Shown here piece by piece: positions 45,249-56,163 of a DNA stretch of 64,000 bases. This DNA is from Platerodrilus igneus (taxonomy: Eukaryota > Arthropoda > Insecta > Coleoptera > Lycidae). The translations under genes and the position numbers were made by a program. How positions within the stretch are numbered: position 1 is the stretch's first letter; each line of letters begins with the position of its first letter. The notes under the pieces were generated by a model that searched no databases, was not told the origin of the DNA, and saw nothing but the letters and a program-made list of their open reading frames with translations. The stretch covers positions 7,879,501-7,943,500 of the forward strand of contig JARFIW010000588.1 in assembly GCA_036346225.1 (NCBI GenBank). Direction: 5' to 3'.

Positions 45249-46822
45249 GGCAGGTCACCTACCATCTGCTGTAAAAGCGCGGGTTGGGGTGAGGTAGCAT
45301 AGGGCGGGACAAAATGTCAAGATGTAGATATTCATTAGAAAAGGATATGATGTTTAATACTCCGCCTACTTGGTTTATGAAGTGCCAAGGAGCACTTATA
45401 GATGGCGGTGTTGTGGAACTTATTAGTCCAGTTATAAACCTCACAGATATTTTAATTATACATATTATCTAACATTTATAACCAGTGAAAACCTTTGAAA
45501 TTCCGATATGTAATGTAAAAAAAATTATTAGGAAACAAGAAATTACTAGATTTAACATTCCTACGTTTGCATCGCACAGTTATTTTCAATTTCTAATATG
45601 CAATTGACAAAGCTGTTATATTAATTAATTGGCCAATAAATGGAAAAAACAATAATGGTTTAAACGTATCGCTAATAAAAAATGATTAGGTAAAGTGTCA
45701 AGTGGGTTTTGATCACAGTTTGTGAAAAGCTACAAATATTAGTTTGGTTTCTTTTCTTATCACATCTACGTTTCCTTTATCATTCTCTAATGACGAAATA
45801 ATAAACAAAGTGCACTGAATCGGACACAGTAAACATTCCTTTAGTAGAATAAAAATGCATGTCTTGCATTTTTAAGTAGTCCAAAGTTTGTTGTGCTTTT
45901 ATTTATTTACGTTTTGCATGCAGCTTGTCAAATTTTGTTCCATCGCAATTGCATATGGGAGTTTGTGAATGGTGAATTTGTACCATAATGAACAAAAGTA
46001 CATTTTACGTATATTACAGAAGTTTGAGGGTAAAAAAACTTAACTAAATAAGGTTTGTAAATTTTAATTAACCCTAAGAATTTTTATTACATTATTTCTT
46101 ATTACTACACAAGCCTAAATATGAGCGAAATATTACTGGTGGCTTTTTAAATTTATTCCAAACATTAATTGAACTTGAGCATAAAAATTAAACAATTCTG
46201 TGTTTATTCTTTTTTACAAGTCTTACGCTACTCAAACTGGGGGAATAACAATTACCCACTTTACTAAATAGGAAACCCAATAAAAATTTATATAAATCCA
46301 AGGTTTATGAAGAACAACTCATTTCTATAATTGCTGAGATGCTAAATAATATCCATGATGAAAGTAAATAGATTTGCGAGCAATTACGACTATAGTCAAA
46401 AACTCTCATAAGGATAATTTGATCTCAATAGATGTTTGTTGTGTTAGTTTTATATAGCATGTATTCAAACCATTTCTGTTTTACAATAGTGTGTGACATG
46501 GAAGTTCTGAATTTTTCCACAGCAGCACATTGCAGGTGCATTTTTCTAAAAAATACTATTTGATTTATTCGATAAATAAACTGAATTGTAGTGTGCAATT
46601 TTGATGAAGATTCATAAAAATTATTCACACATTTGGGAAAGTTACTGGTTTTGTTTAAATCGCTCTATTATCAGCAAAAAAAAAATTTTTCAGTTTAAAA
46701 AAACTTTGACTTCCCCACATAGACAATTATTTTATAAGTAACTTTTATTAAAACCGTTTTTAATGTGGGTGCTTAATAGGAAAGAAATTTGGATCTTTAG
46801 AAATTTCAAGATGGCTGCTACT
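45249..46822. other. Foreign 1.6-kb segment within the transposase, bounded by 16-bp inverted words
   Basis: The transposase frame is lost between 45240 and about 46880. CTTAAGAGCTCATCAC at 45233-45248 recurs inverted at 46823-46838 (GTGATGAGCTCTTAAG). No coding capacity was recognised inside. It could be an unknown insertion or a locally inverted piece. Confidence 0.5.
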
Positions 46823-47250
46823 GTGATGAGCTCTTAAGATGTATTAGTGACATGTTTGCAGTAAGTTTTTGCAAATAGATCAATTTCAAATACTTCTACA
46901 ATTCTTAGAGCAATACATAGTTTTGAGAAAAATGGATGTGTTAATTCGTAACACATTGCAAGGCCTAAGAGAAAACTTCCAGAAGATATGGAAGCTAATA
47001 TTCTAGAGAGGATTGAAATGCAACCAAGAACTAGTGCGAGACAAATAGCATCCGAATGTGGTATCGGTAAATCTCATGTGTACAGAAATTTAAAGCGAAA
47101 CAAATACTCTTCGTTCAAAAGCCAAGTACATCAGGAATTGTTACAAACTGATACCGATAGTAGGAACACTTTTTGTCATGGAAATGTGCAATCGGCAGGA
47201 AAAACTTCCATATTTTAATTCGTTTTACAGACGTATGCACGTTCCAATTA

Positions 47251-47862
47251 TATTATAACCCCGCCGGCGAGGTATGCAAGGCACTACGTCAGTTGGTAGC
47301 CATGTTAGATAATTGTAAAAATGACGCGCAATTTATATATGACATCACACAATATTTGCAACACATAAAAAAAGGACGAAAATACTACTCGCATGAATTG
47401 CCGGGTTTCTTGCAGAATTACTCCATGATGGGTACAGCGGGGCTCCGTTGTCGATCCTTCTCGGGCGTCAGCTGCTTTGCTGCTCTTTCTCGGGCGTGGG
47501 AATTCTTGAGCCCGGTTGAATCCAAATTCGATTGTCTTCTTCCTATATGTAGGAAACGACAGGAAACTGGTTTAGGGAACGATAATCAAAGATAAGAGCA
47601 AAAGGGATCTACATAACACAAAAAAGACACGATAAGATACAAGACAGCCACACTTGTTCACATCTCGAAGGCTAGTCTCAACGCCTATATCGGAAATCCA
47701 CCACTTCCTTCTAGGCCCACCGCATCTGCGCACATCTCCCGCAACGCACTATCCGAAGTGACGGAAATACGTGCACAAGTCTTTTTAAATTTATGGCGCG
47801 AAATTCTTACATATTAAAACTTAATTGAGGATGTCTAGTGCTGAATTTTTTGGCATGTAACA
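47251..47862 (-). mobile_element. Solo LTR of the TGTTAC family (copy D), with ATTA target duplication
   Basis: 612 bp, minus-strand start TGTTACATGCC and end GGTTATAATA, flanked by ATTA at 47247-47250 and 47863-47866. It splits the mariner-type transposase. The first 600 bp parallel copies E and F (TTTCGCGCCATAAATTTAAA, TATGTAGATCC). It lacks about 250-300 bp that E and F have at the far end. Confidence 0.75.
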
Positions 47863-48300
47863 ATTAGTATCAGGACATAACACGCAAGTGCATCGACACT
47901 GGGCGAAACAAAATCCACATATTGTTGGTCAGTCAAACACCCAATATCCCCAAAAAGTCAATATTTGGGGTATATTAAAAAACAAAATTGTGGCACCTGT
48001 GTTAATAGATAGTACTTTAAATTCTGAAAAGTATGTAGAATTACTACAAAATGAAATTGTCGACAAAATTACAGATATTTCCGGGGATGATTTTTGGTAT
48101 CAGCATGATGGATGTACTACGCATTACACTACTAATGTAAAAAACTTTTACATAATGCATTTCTTAATAAATGGATATAAAGAGGTGGAAAATACAATTG
48201 CCTCCAAGATCGCTCGATATCAATCTGTGCGATTTTTTTCTTTGGTCTCCTATTAAAAATCAGCTATTCACTTTCAAGCAAATCGTATAAATAGAAAAGT

Positions 48301-49412
48301 TGAAGATAAAAATAATAAATATTTGCAACAACATTCACCCGCGCACTCTTGTCAAAGTAAATCAAAATGTTTATAATAGATTAGGTTTTTTTCTCACCTT
48401 GCAATGGAAATTTATTTGAACATTTGATTCGATAGATATTTACTGGTTCCTGTAATAAAAACCGTTTTATGTGTATTAACATTCAAAGTTTGTTCAAGAC
48501 ATTTAAGATTTCGTGCTTTTACTTAATAACTATAGCCATGCTTTTCATTTTATGTAACTATGATTTAAACAAGAAATAGATCAAGCTTTCTTAGGTTGCT
48601 TAAAATCATTATCATTTGAGTTGTATGTTTTCCTACAGGTAGGTTAAGGTACAGATGTTCTTTTGGGTAAAATTGAACACTACCTATAGTCAGCGAGCAC
48701 ACCAGGAGGTCTCCTGAAAAGAATGCAGAAGTACAGAAATTTCTATAAAGCGAGAGATAATATTTACTTGTATATTACTGCAGTTAAACACATCGCATTG
48801 GGTTTTAAGTTATTACTTCCTGATGTAATTAAATATCGCTTGTAAAAAATTTTGCATAAATGCATTTTTATGGCTGGATAATAATTATGCGATAAAAAAT
48901 TCCTATTAAAGTAAACATAACTTGGTGTTTGAAATTTATTAAATGTTATTTATTAATGATAGGGTTGTAACAGTACACAGACTGTGACATTGAGCAAGAA
49001 GTCGTATAGAGACGCAAGTGGTATTATACGAAAGTGTTATCCCGTGTATTGCTCATTAACCTGTTGGCATGCCGGTCTATCTGAAACGTCAGTCATAAAT
49101 GAGTGTTGCTTTTCTGTATTAGTCATCTTTAATTCCAACTATGGTTCATGGTATACTTTATTTTTATTTCAATAGTAAATACGTGAATTATTTTTTATAC
49201 AAATCAGTATTAGAATGGTAATCTATTGCAGCTAAATTTTATGTACAACAGTGCATTCTCTTAAAAAATTTCAGGCACTTCCAGCAATCGAAGTAGCTTT
49301 TAAAAATGAGAAATATTTATGCAAAATAATTTTTTCACATTCGGGGGTGTATTTTTCGAATAAAACTTATGAAAATTTTGCTGAGCACACTTTTGTCTAC
49401 CAAAAATAAAAT
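48301..49412. other. No gene recognised
   Basis: Spacer inside the 10.6-kb element. The 63-codon frame at 48984 has no motif. Confidence 0.5.
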
Positions 49413-49735
49413 TTTTGAAAAACTTACAATTTTTTTTAACTAAAAATATATAAAAATTAGAAATTTTTAATTTACAATTTTATAAGTTACAATATTGACT
49501 TGTTTTTGAAATTACTACAACTTTTTTTTAGAATATATAAAAAATTTTAAACATTTTTGATTTAAAAATTTACAAAATACAACTTTGTTCCTATCAAAAA
49601 TTTTGATATCTGAAGCCGTTTTTGTCTTACGTCTAAAGCACTAAAATGCTTGAAATTGTTTCAATTTTCATTCACTAAAAACATAACAAATTAAGTATTT
49701 TTATGTAAAATGTTACAAGCTACATTTTTGTTCTA
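49413..49735. repeat. Degenerate A+T-rich tandem repeat
   Basis: Three to four loose units of about 90-110 bp alternating AAATTTTTAA-type runs with TACAA(C/T)TTT and GTTACAA words (TTACAATTTTTTTTAAC near 49424, TACAACTTTTTTTTAGAA near 49517, TACAAGCTACATTTTTGTTC near 49716). Lies just downstream of the transposase gene, read on the minus strand. Confidence 0.5.
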
Positions 49736-49789
49736 AAGGTACAGCTTAAGCATCACTACTGAAACCACTATTGTAATCGAGTCGTCACT

Positions 49790-52700
49790 CTCTGCCCCTA
49801 CATTAATAATTACATTGTCCACGCCCTCTTCTATCAAACTGTCCTTCTGCCAGTATTCGTCTTCCAGTTTTCCACATGATGACAATAACCCGTCCAATCC
49901 TCAGAAGTGATATGGAGTATGGAGTAGAGCTTCAGTAATGCGCTCTTGCAACTTTGAAAGTGAAAGGTCGGATAAAACATTTCTCCCTCTCGCAAAATGC
50001 TTTACTTTAGCTCAAACCATTTCAATTGGATTTAGCCCGCACATATAAGGAGGTAATCACAAGACTATATGAAAATAAGCTTCCAGCAACAAATCAATTA
50101 TATATTTTTTCTCCTTGGGTTTGTTTAGAGTTAAAAGTTCATACAAATTGGATTTCCGTTGCGAATCATCACAATGAACTCCCTGACGACATAGCCAAGA
50201 CAACATATCGAATTTCAGACTATATTTTGTTGGCACCTTATCAACTTGAACAGTATGATAAGGTGCATTATCCAGCACTATTACTGATTTTGGTGGTAAA
50301 TTCGGCAACAGTTCCTGATGAACCCATTTCTCAAAATTTTCTCTATTCATTTGACCATGGTAATCGCCTGTGACCGTTCCTGCTCTAAAAACCAGTTGAG
50401 TATTTTGTACAAATCCATTCTGAGAACCCGCGCCTACATTATCAATCGCTTTGGTGAATTTGTGTCAACAGCAACGCCAAATATGGTATCATCTTGCCAA
50501 CACTTCTTAAATGTCAAGCTATTGTCTACCCACTGAAAAGATTTTACCTTCGTGAATATCAACTAATAAATTGCACCTAAACCCTTACCTGATATCACAA
50601 GGTCGAGAATTTCTTATTAACAATGAAAGCCCAAGGTAAAGTTGGATGGAAAACGGCTTGAGGAAAAGAAAAACTTTTTAGACATAAACGGCTAGTAGAG
50701 TGTTAGCTCTGGGTAGATCATGGGATGTCTGTTGACCAAAAATATAAATAATGAGCGCCGCCGTATTTTTCAATACAACAACCTACAAAAATTAACTGTG
50801 CTTGTATAAGGGGAATGCGGAAACCTTATATCAACACCACTAACATAGCCATAAAACCTGAATTTCACTTTCTTAAAACACTTACCAAAATCTCAAACAC
50901 CAGATGTCATACAGATGTCTCGACTTGACCTGTGAACATACAAATGCACAACATGGACACCGTTTGTGTCCACAAAAATATTTACCAAAAATAAAATAAT
51001 AGAATTTAAGTTTCAAAAGTATACACCCAGGGTATTTGTTATCATTACACACAATTTCTGATCAGGGATGACTTGTAAATTTTGCTTGTATTTTAAATAA
51101 TAAAAGAGTCATGCAAATAAAATAGATTTTTATTTGATTAAATTTCTTGATTCGTTTTACTATAATATTTTCAACTAATAATTTTTTATAGAACAGAAAT
51201 ATAATAAGGATTTATATTCAATAACATAAAGATCTCTAAATGAATCTTTCTTAATAAATTTTATGTAAAGTTTGAGTTGTCTTAATTATTCATATAACAT
51301 ATTCTTCAAGTCATAGTAGTACTACGTTGACTATAACAACCAAATTTAATTACCTAAGTTAAGATAAAATAGATGCATCAACCTGAAGTTACTTTTACTT
51401 AATAGGTATTAAAAGAATTCCTCATGTTAATTAAAATCAAAGTACATGACCTAAAAATTATTAAACATATTTTAAATTAACGTAACATGACATGTGAGAT
51501 CTAAATTGGAACAGCTGAATTTTTTTTTTTATTTGATATAATATGTCACTAGCAACTTTTTAGCTTAGTTAACGTTATCTGTATGTGCAATCATTCTGAC
51601 AAGCAAGGAATTTATTACGTAATTCTTTCATTCCTTAAACGATTTTTACGTGATTAAAGTTCAATCTTATATTTTCTTATTGCAATTTAAATAATAATGA
51701 AAGTGATTAAATGCTGAAAACACTCAGGTGTAGAAATACTGCTGCGAACGAAAGAAATCGGACTATAACCTAAGCTGTCGGAAATTCCATTAACATCTGT
51801 ATTCTGCGCTGCACAAATAGAAGCCACGTGAATACGTACGAAATTATTGTTGGAATTGTGAGAACTCTTCTGAATAAAAACAGTATTTAACGAAACCAAC
51901 TTCTCCTTGATTTTACATCGTATAAAATTTAGTATTCCCAAAACCCAAACTAAATTTTCTTGAAATTAACTCTTCGATATTACTGATATGATAAACATAT
52001 AGGAAATTGTATATGATATTCTCATATCATATGGTTACGTGATATTGCACTAAGAGGAAAATATTAATGAAATTTATTTAAATAATTTATACTAAATGTT
52101 TTAATGATGGTGACTTCAATTTCTCCTTTTACGAACTCGACAGCAGGCCATGTGCCTGGAAACCATCTTGACTTTTCTACGCTGCGGAGCAGCTTACCCG
52201 TTCGAACGCTGATAGACAAGTGATCAAATTGACAACTCGACGGAGCTTAGTAACGAAAACTTAGACTTCAAAAGTAAAGGATGTTACGTGCCAATAAATT
52301 GGCACTTAAACATTTTTTAGGTTAATTTTGATGTGCGGAAGTTTCGCGCCATAAATTCAAAAGACTCGGTGCGCGTATTTCCGTCGTCAGAGTGCGTTTG
52401 CGCGAAATCGCGCGGGAACTTTGCGCCGACGCGTGAAAGAACAAAGGTGGGAGAAGTGTTTCCAGGAGACTCGGTAACGTGGCTTTTTTGCCTGGGACTT
52501 CAAGAAGTGTGGTCGTGTTAGGTATCGTATCGTGCCTTTATCTTTTATCTATGTAGATCCTTGCCTTGCTTATCTGTTTGTCGCCCTTATACCATGTTTC
52601 CTTATCCGTTCCCTGCATAGGTAGAGAAAATTTGCAGCAGCCTAGGGAGAACCGGAGGCCACGACCCTAGATGAACGAGTTCTGGTAGCCACCGCGACTG

Positions 52701-53737
52701 CCAGAGCTGGTCCGAGCGCTTTGGAAGAGCGTTGGGCGTACCCCCCGTTAATTGCCTTAAAAGGGCCCTCCGTAGCCCTGATGGACTTCAAGGGAAGCCA
52801 ACTTTAACCCAGGGACATATTCATGTCAGTATTTGCTGTATAACCTATTGTCTTAAATTTATATTTTTCCGATAATTGCGTATTAAATTTGTGCATTGGT
52901 GACGTCATTGACAGATGGGCGCGCCGAAATCTGTAAAAAGATTAGCGTTACCAACCGCCCGTGGCGTCGCTTATTCCGCGCTTGCGCGATGTATTTATGA
53001 ACTTTTAAGTGTAAGAATTTGACTTTTAAACTGTAAGAAGGAGTCTATATTCTATTATAAATTTTATGTATTATTATTATTGTACGGAATTTTACAAATT
53101 ATATTTTTATATTGTTGATGCTTTATTTTATATTAATGGACGAAGTGTAACTACGAAAAAAAAATAAGTTCACCACGTTTCATCGATATAAATAATTTTT
53201 CTATATTTTTGCCGCAATTATTTAATTCTTCGTAAAAATTTAGATTGCCAAACAACTATATTTGGACGTTCAATTAACATTTTTCTTTTCGATTGACATT
53301 TGCACCAACAAAAATCATACTTGTGTAAAAAAATTTGCAATGATGTTGGGCCCCAAGGAAATCCGTTCCTTTATAATCAGTAGGATTTTGGGAATTGTTG
53401 GAACCCGTTTTTCAAATAGGTAAAAATTTTGAATAATTTCCCTAATTATGCACGCGTCGATGTTATCCATTCTTACATTGCATGGTCAGGACGCTTTCGA
53501 ATTTTTTTCTGGGCTGCGTAAAAGGGTATTGTGTTCCTTAGCCTGTTTGGCATCCTTCCGTATACGGACAATTGTTTTTAGCGACACTCCTGTATAACTA
53601 GCTGCTCGTTCTGTAGCTTGTTTAGCAGTGAATGTATAACTGTTGCTAAGTGCTTCATGGTCCCAAACATTAATCACGCGACTTATAATATTTTTTTCTA
53701 AACTTTTAATGGTTTTTCCTTTTTTATTCGACTGCAT
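49790..53737 (-). pseudogene. DDE transposase of the 10.6-kb element, broken
   Basis: Minus strand. 53737-53486 reads MQSNKKGKTIKSLEKNIISR with a helix-turn-helix (TERAASYTGVSLKTIVRIRK). Decayed coding to about 53165 reads DACIIREIIQNFYLFEKRVP, LIERPNIVVWQSKFLRRIK and the first Asp in IIYIDETW. A gap of 2.6 kb follows that contains LTR F and ends in an acceptor-like TTTTCAG at 50538-50544. Then WVDNSLTFKKCWQDD and GFVQNTQLVFRAGTVTGDYH. The block 50350-50057 reads MNRENFEKWVHQELLP, VIVLDNAPYH (second Asp) and KEKKYIIDLLLEAY. After a stop comes LPPYMCGLNPIEMV, carrying the terminal Glu. It matches DDE_3-type transposase proteins common in insects. At least three TGA or frame breaks. Confidence 0.82.
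52282..53152 (+). mobile_element. Solo LTR of the TGTTAC family (copy F)
   Basis: About 870 bp starting TGTTACGTGCCAATAAATTG and ending near AGTGTAACT. Possible imperfect target duplications AGGA (52278-52281) and ACGA (53153-53156). G+C-rich leader with the words CGGAAGTTTCGCG, TCTATGTAGATCC and CCCTGCATAGGTAG shared with copy E on the opposite strand. It lies in the gap of the DDE transposase. Confidence 0.7.
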
Positions 53738-54315
53738 TTTATAAAAGCTTGTTATTTAATAAATTTGTGCTTTGAAATGGTATCGATGAACAGTTACCTA
53801 GCTATCGCACGAGCATATATACTAGTGCAGACTGAAACTACAACTGAAAGAGTACTAAGGCGAATGTTTTTAGCAAGCATTTACTATGACGAGTTCAAGT
53901 TCAAATGACGCACTACGTGATCCCATCTCATGTTCCCGAGGTCTTCTCGTTGCATGCAGACTATAGGTATACCTATTAGTGCAAATAGTTGTGGGATTTT
54001 GTATTTTAATTAGATTTACTGAATAAATTTTGCTAAATTTTTCAAGTTTTAAGCATCAGTGGGACACAAGGTAGGGTGTCAATCAAAATTTTAAAATGAG
54101 GACAGTTGTGGTGGAGGATGAAACTTGCAACGTGACTGTTAGTTATTTTCGTACTTCTTGTAAAAGTTTATTTACATAAAAAAGTTATTAAACTGTGGCT
54201 AGTTTTGTAATGAAAGCACTGAATAATTTACCAACATTATTTAATTATTATTGAATTCAAAAAAGATCTGAGACAGTGATGATGTGATTAATTGATTTAG
54301 TAATATTATTTGAAA

Positions 54316-54718
54316 GTATATTTGATAGATCTCATCACTATGCATAAGTATTGGTGCTATTTCAACTAATTCTCGTTACGTCTAGGGAATAGTATTATTT
54401 AACTGTTAACTACAAGTTTTGTTTAAGCCAAACATTTAGAAATAATGTGGTTCGTCGAAATTAGGTAATTTAAACCACTACAAATTAAAATATTTTAATT
54501 TACTGTTTTTGAAAACATGGCAATGCTGTCATCATGGAATGATCGCCCCCAATGCCCCCTTTGGTTTCACTGCCAATGATTGAGTGTTTTCATTGTAGAA
54601 AAAAAATCACGAATATTATACCAGTAGTTTTTTTAAAGTCCAATGATAGAGACAGAACCACAAATTAAGAATTTTACATGCAAATTCCCTATGTTGCGGT
54701 TGGAAAGGGAACATACGG
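54316..54718 (-). repeat. Right inverted repeat of the 10.6-kb element
   Basis: Inverse of 44118-44504, ending CATACGG at 54718 followed by TATA. Confidence 0.85.
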
Positions 54719-54981
54719 TATAACAAGTAGTAATTTATCGAATACATCATTTAAGAGATGGAGAGATGTGAAGGTTACTAGTTACATTATCTTAGGTGAG
54801 CCCAGAGACGACATAATCGTCTAGAAACATAATCAAAATTTTTATATAAAATGCATGCTTATTTTTACCCCTAAAAATTATACTAAAGCTTAGTATTTAT
54901 GAGTCACTATGATGTAGTATGTGAAAGACGTAAAGTTATATAATTATTGCATAATTATTGATTTTATGTACCAATTTTTAG

Positions 54982-55325
54982 GTCCTGATCGTATGGTTGT
55001 ATATATTTCGCCAAAACCAAGAGTAAAACTAATTGCAACAAGTCTTGCAAACAAAATTTCAATGGATCCAGCTATTTGGAATGGACGCCCTATTTATACA
55101 ATTTTATTCAGTAGTGGATTGGAAAAGGCACCTTTAACATTTACTTTGGACTTACAAGCACCTCCTAATTGGAACAGACCATCATTGGATCTTGCAGTTA
55201 GTGTTCGTTATGTGCATGATAAAACACATATTAAAACACCATATTTTTTAAAGTTTTTGCGTGATTTTCCTCCTTGGGCAGATGTTGTGGGTGCACTTGG
55301 ACATTATGAAAATTGGGTTTTTTAA
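54982..55325 (+). CDS. ERMP1: ERMP1-like terminal exon, copy 2
   Basis: Acceptor CCAATTTTTAG (54971-54981), then the same phase as copy 1. 114 residues to TAA 55323-55325 with no break. It differs from copy 1 at about 15 residues, 13 of them within the first 46. The last 68 residues differ at two positions (DLAVSVRY here). AATAAA follows at 55367-55372. No second set of upstream ERMP1 exons is visible between 35720 and 54980, so this may be an alternative last exon of the same gene or a non-expressed duplicate. Confidence 0.78.
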
Positions 55326-55366
55326 AACAACTTGGTTTAACGAAATACCAAATATTCCGTTCCTTA

Positions 55367-55372
55367 AATAAA
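55367..55372 (+). promoter_or_regulatory. Poly(A) signal AATAAA, copy 2
   Basis: Canonical signal 42 bp after the stop of terminal exon copy 2. Confidence 0.68.
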
Positions 55373-55996
55373 ATATTCCTTATAAATATGCTAGTAGTAG
55401 TTGTTCCTTTTTGCTAATGGACTGATACATAAGTATGCCAACTGATTTAACATTAAGTTGTACATTAATTTTAAAAAAAAAAATCATTTTTAGCATAAAG
55501 CATTATTTTGTAATTTTTCAAATATAAGGTATTCTATTATTATTATGTAAGTTTTTACTTATGAAAAACATTCAAGTATTTGAATATTTCATGTTAATTT
55601 TTCAATGTTTAGATGAAACATAAAAAATTTAATTAAATTTTAAGCTTTATAAATGTTGCTGGCTGCACTTTGCTATATTTACAATGATTTTATAGGGTAG
55701 AAGCGTTAGTGACTACATCTTATTTCGATTTTGTCAATAACAACTACATACAATTTTAATGAAGTTTGACGATGCATTTTTGATATGGACATTTCATATT
55801 TACTAAGAGCAACTTTAGTCCAGCGTAGGACAAATGATATGCCAGGAAATCGATACTGTAAGCTGAAAGTGTAAATAGTTGGAGTAGCAATTTCGTACCA
55901 CTGATAACTCAAAGTGACTGTAATTGACCGTTACAACATCCATTTGCAAGGTATATACTGTAAAGAGTAGATGCATCTGCCAATCAGTAGGCTAAT

Positions 55997-56149
55997 CAAA
56001 AGTTATCAGACTGATAAATTATAAATATAAAAATAAGGTAAAAAGGTAAGTTTTAATATTAGCTTCACAAATTAATATGCATATTAATTTGTCAAGCTAA
56101 TATCAAAACTTACCTTTATATTTATGATTTATCCTTCTGATAACTTTCA
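55997..56149. repeat. Foldback repeat (near-perfect palindrome, about 75-bp arms)
   Basis: Arms meet at the ATGCAT at 56077-56082 with almost no spacer: AAAGGTAAGTTTTAATATTA on the left against TAATATCAAAACTTACCTTT on the right, extending to AAGTTATCAG / CTGATAACTT at the outer ends. A foldback transposon or MITE is likely. Confidence 0.85.
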
Positions 56150-56163
56150 TAATTTGTAGTTTG

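Larger units (their letters stand above)
45163..48300 (+). pseudogene. Tc1/mariner-type transposase, split by two insertions
   Basis: Pieces in order. 45163-45240 reads MYTTEEKILVIKWFYIGYSL. A 1.6-kb foreign stretch follows. From about 46890 it reads AIHSFEKNGCV, a stop, then ARPKRKLPEDMEANILERIE and the HTH ASECGIGKSHVYRNLKRNKY to 47250, reaching the first Asp as RFTDVCTFQ. Solo LTR D interrupts at 47251-47862. Then HRHWAKQNPHIV, NIWGILKNKIVAPVLID and the second Asp in FWYQHDGCTTHY. The third catalytic residue is lost or out of frame. Not functional. The element ends were not resolved. Confidence 0.75.
44118..54718 (-). mobile_element. 10.6-kb DDE transposon with about 400-bp inverted repeats, nested insertions
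   Basis: Inverted arms (left begins CCATATGTCCGTTTCC, right ends GGAAAGGGAACATACGG) flanked by TA (TATA) on both sides. The matching site in copy 1 (AAAATGTATACAACAAG near 34901) has no insertion, so the boundaries are firm. A minus-strand DDE transposase gene (49790-53737) is the likely original cargo. Secondary contents are a + strand Tc1/mariner transposase (45163-48300), solo LTR D inside it, solo LTR F, and a degenerate tandem repeat. Confidence 0.82.
42820..55580 (+). repeat. Segmental duplication, copy 2 (interrupted)
   Basis: Collinear with copy 1 after removing the 10.6-kb transposon at 44118-54718. Example matches: TTGCTTGCCGGTAATAACTG near 42952 with TTGCTTGCTGGTAATGGCTG near 27826; CGAGAAACGAGCACTACATC near 42996 and 27879; TTTTAGCATAAAG near 55489 and 35628. 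It contains the second ERMP1 terminal exon. Confidence 0.88.

Noticed and set aside
55997..56149. microRNA hairpin
   Set aside because: Arms are too long and nearly loopless; a foldback element fits better.
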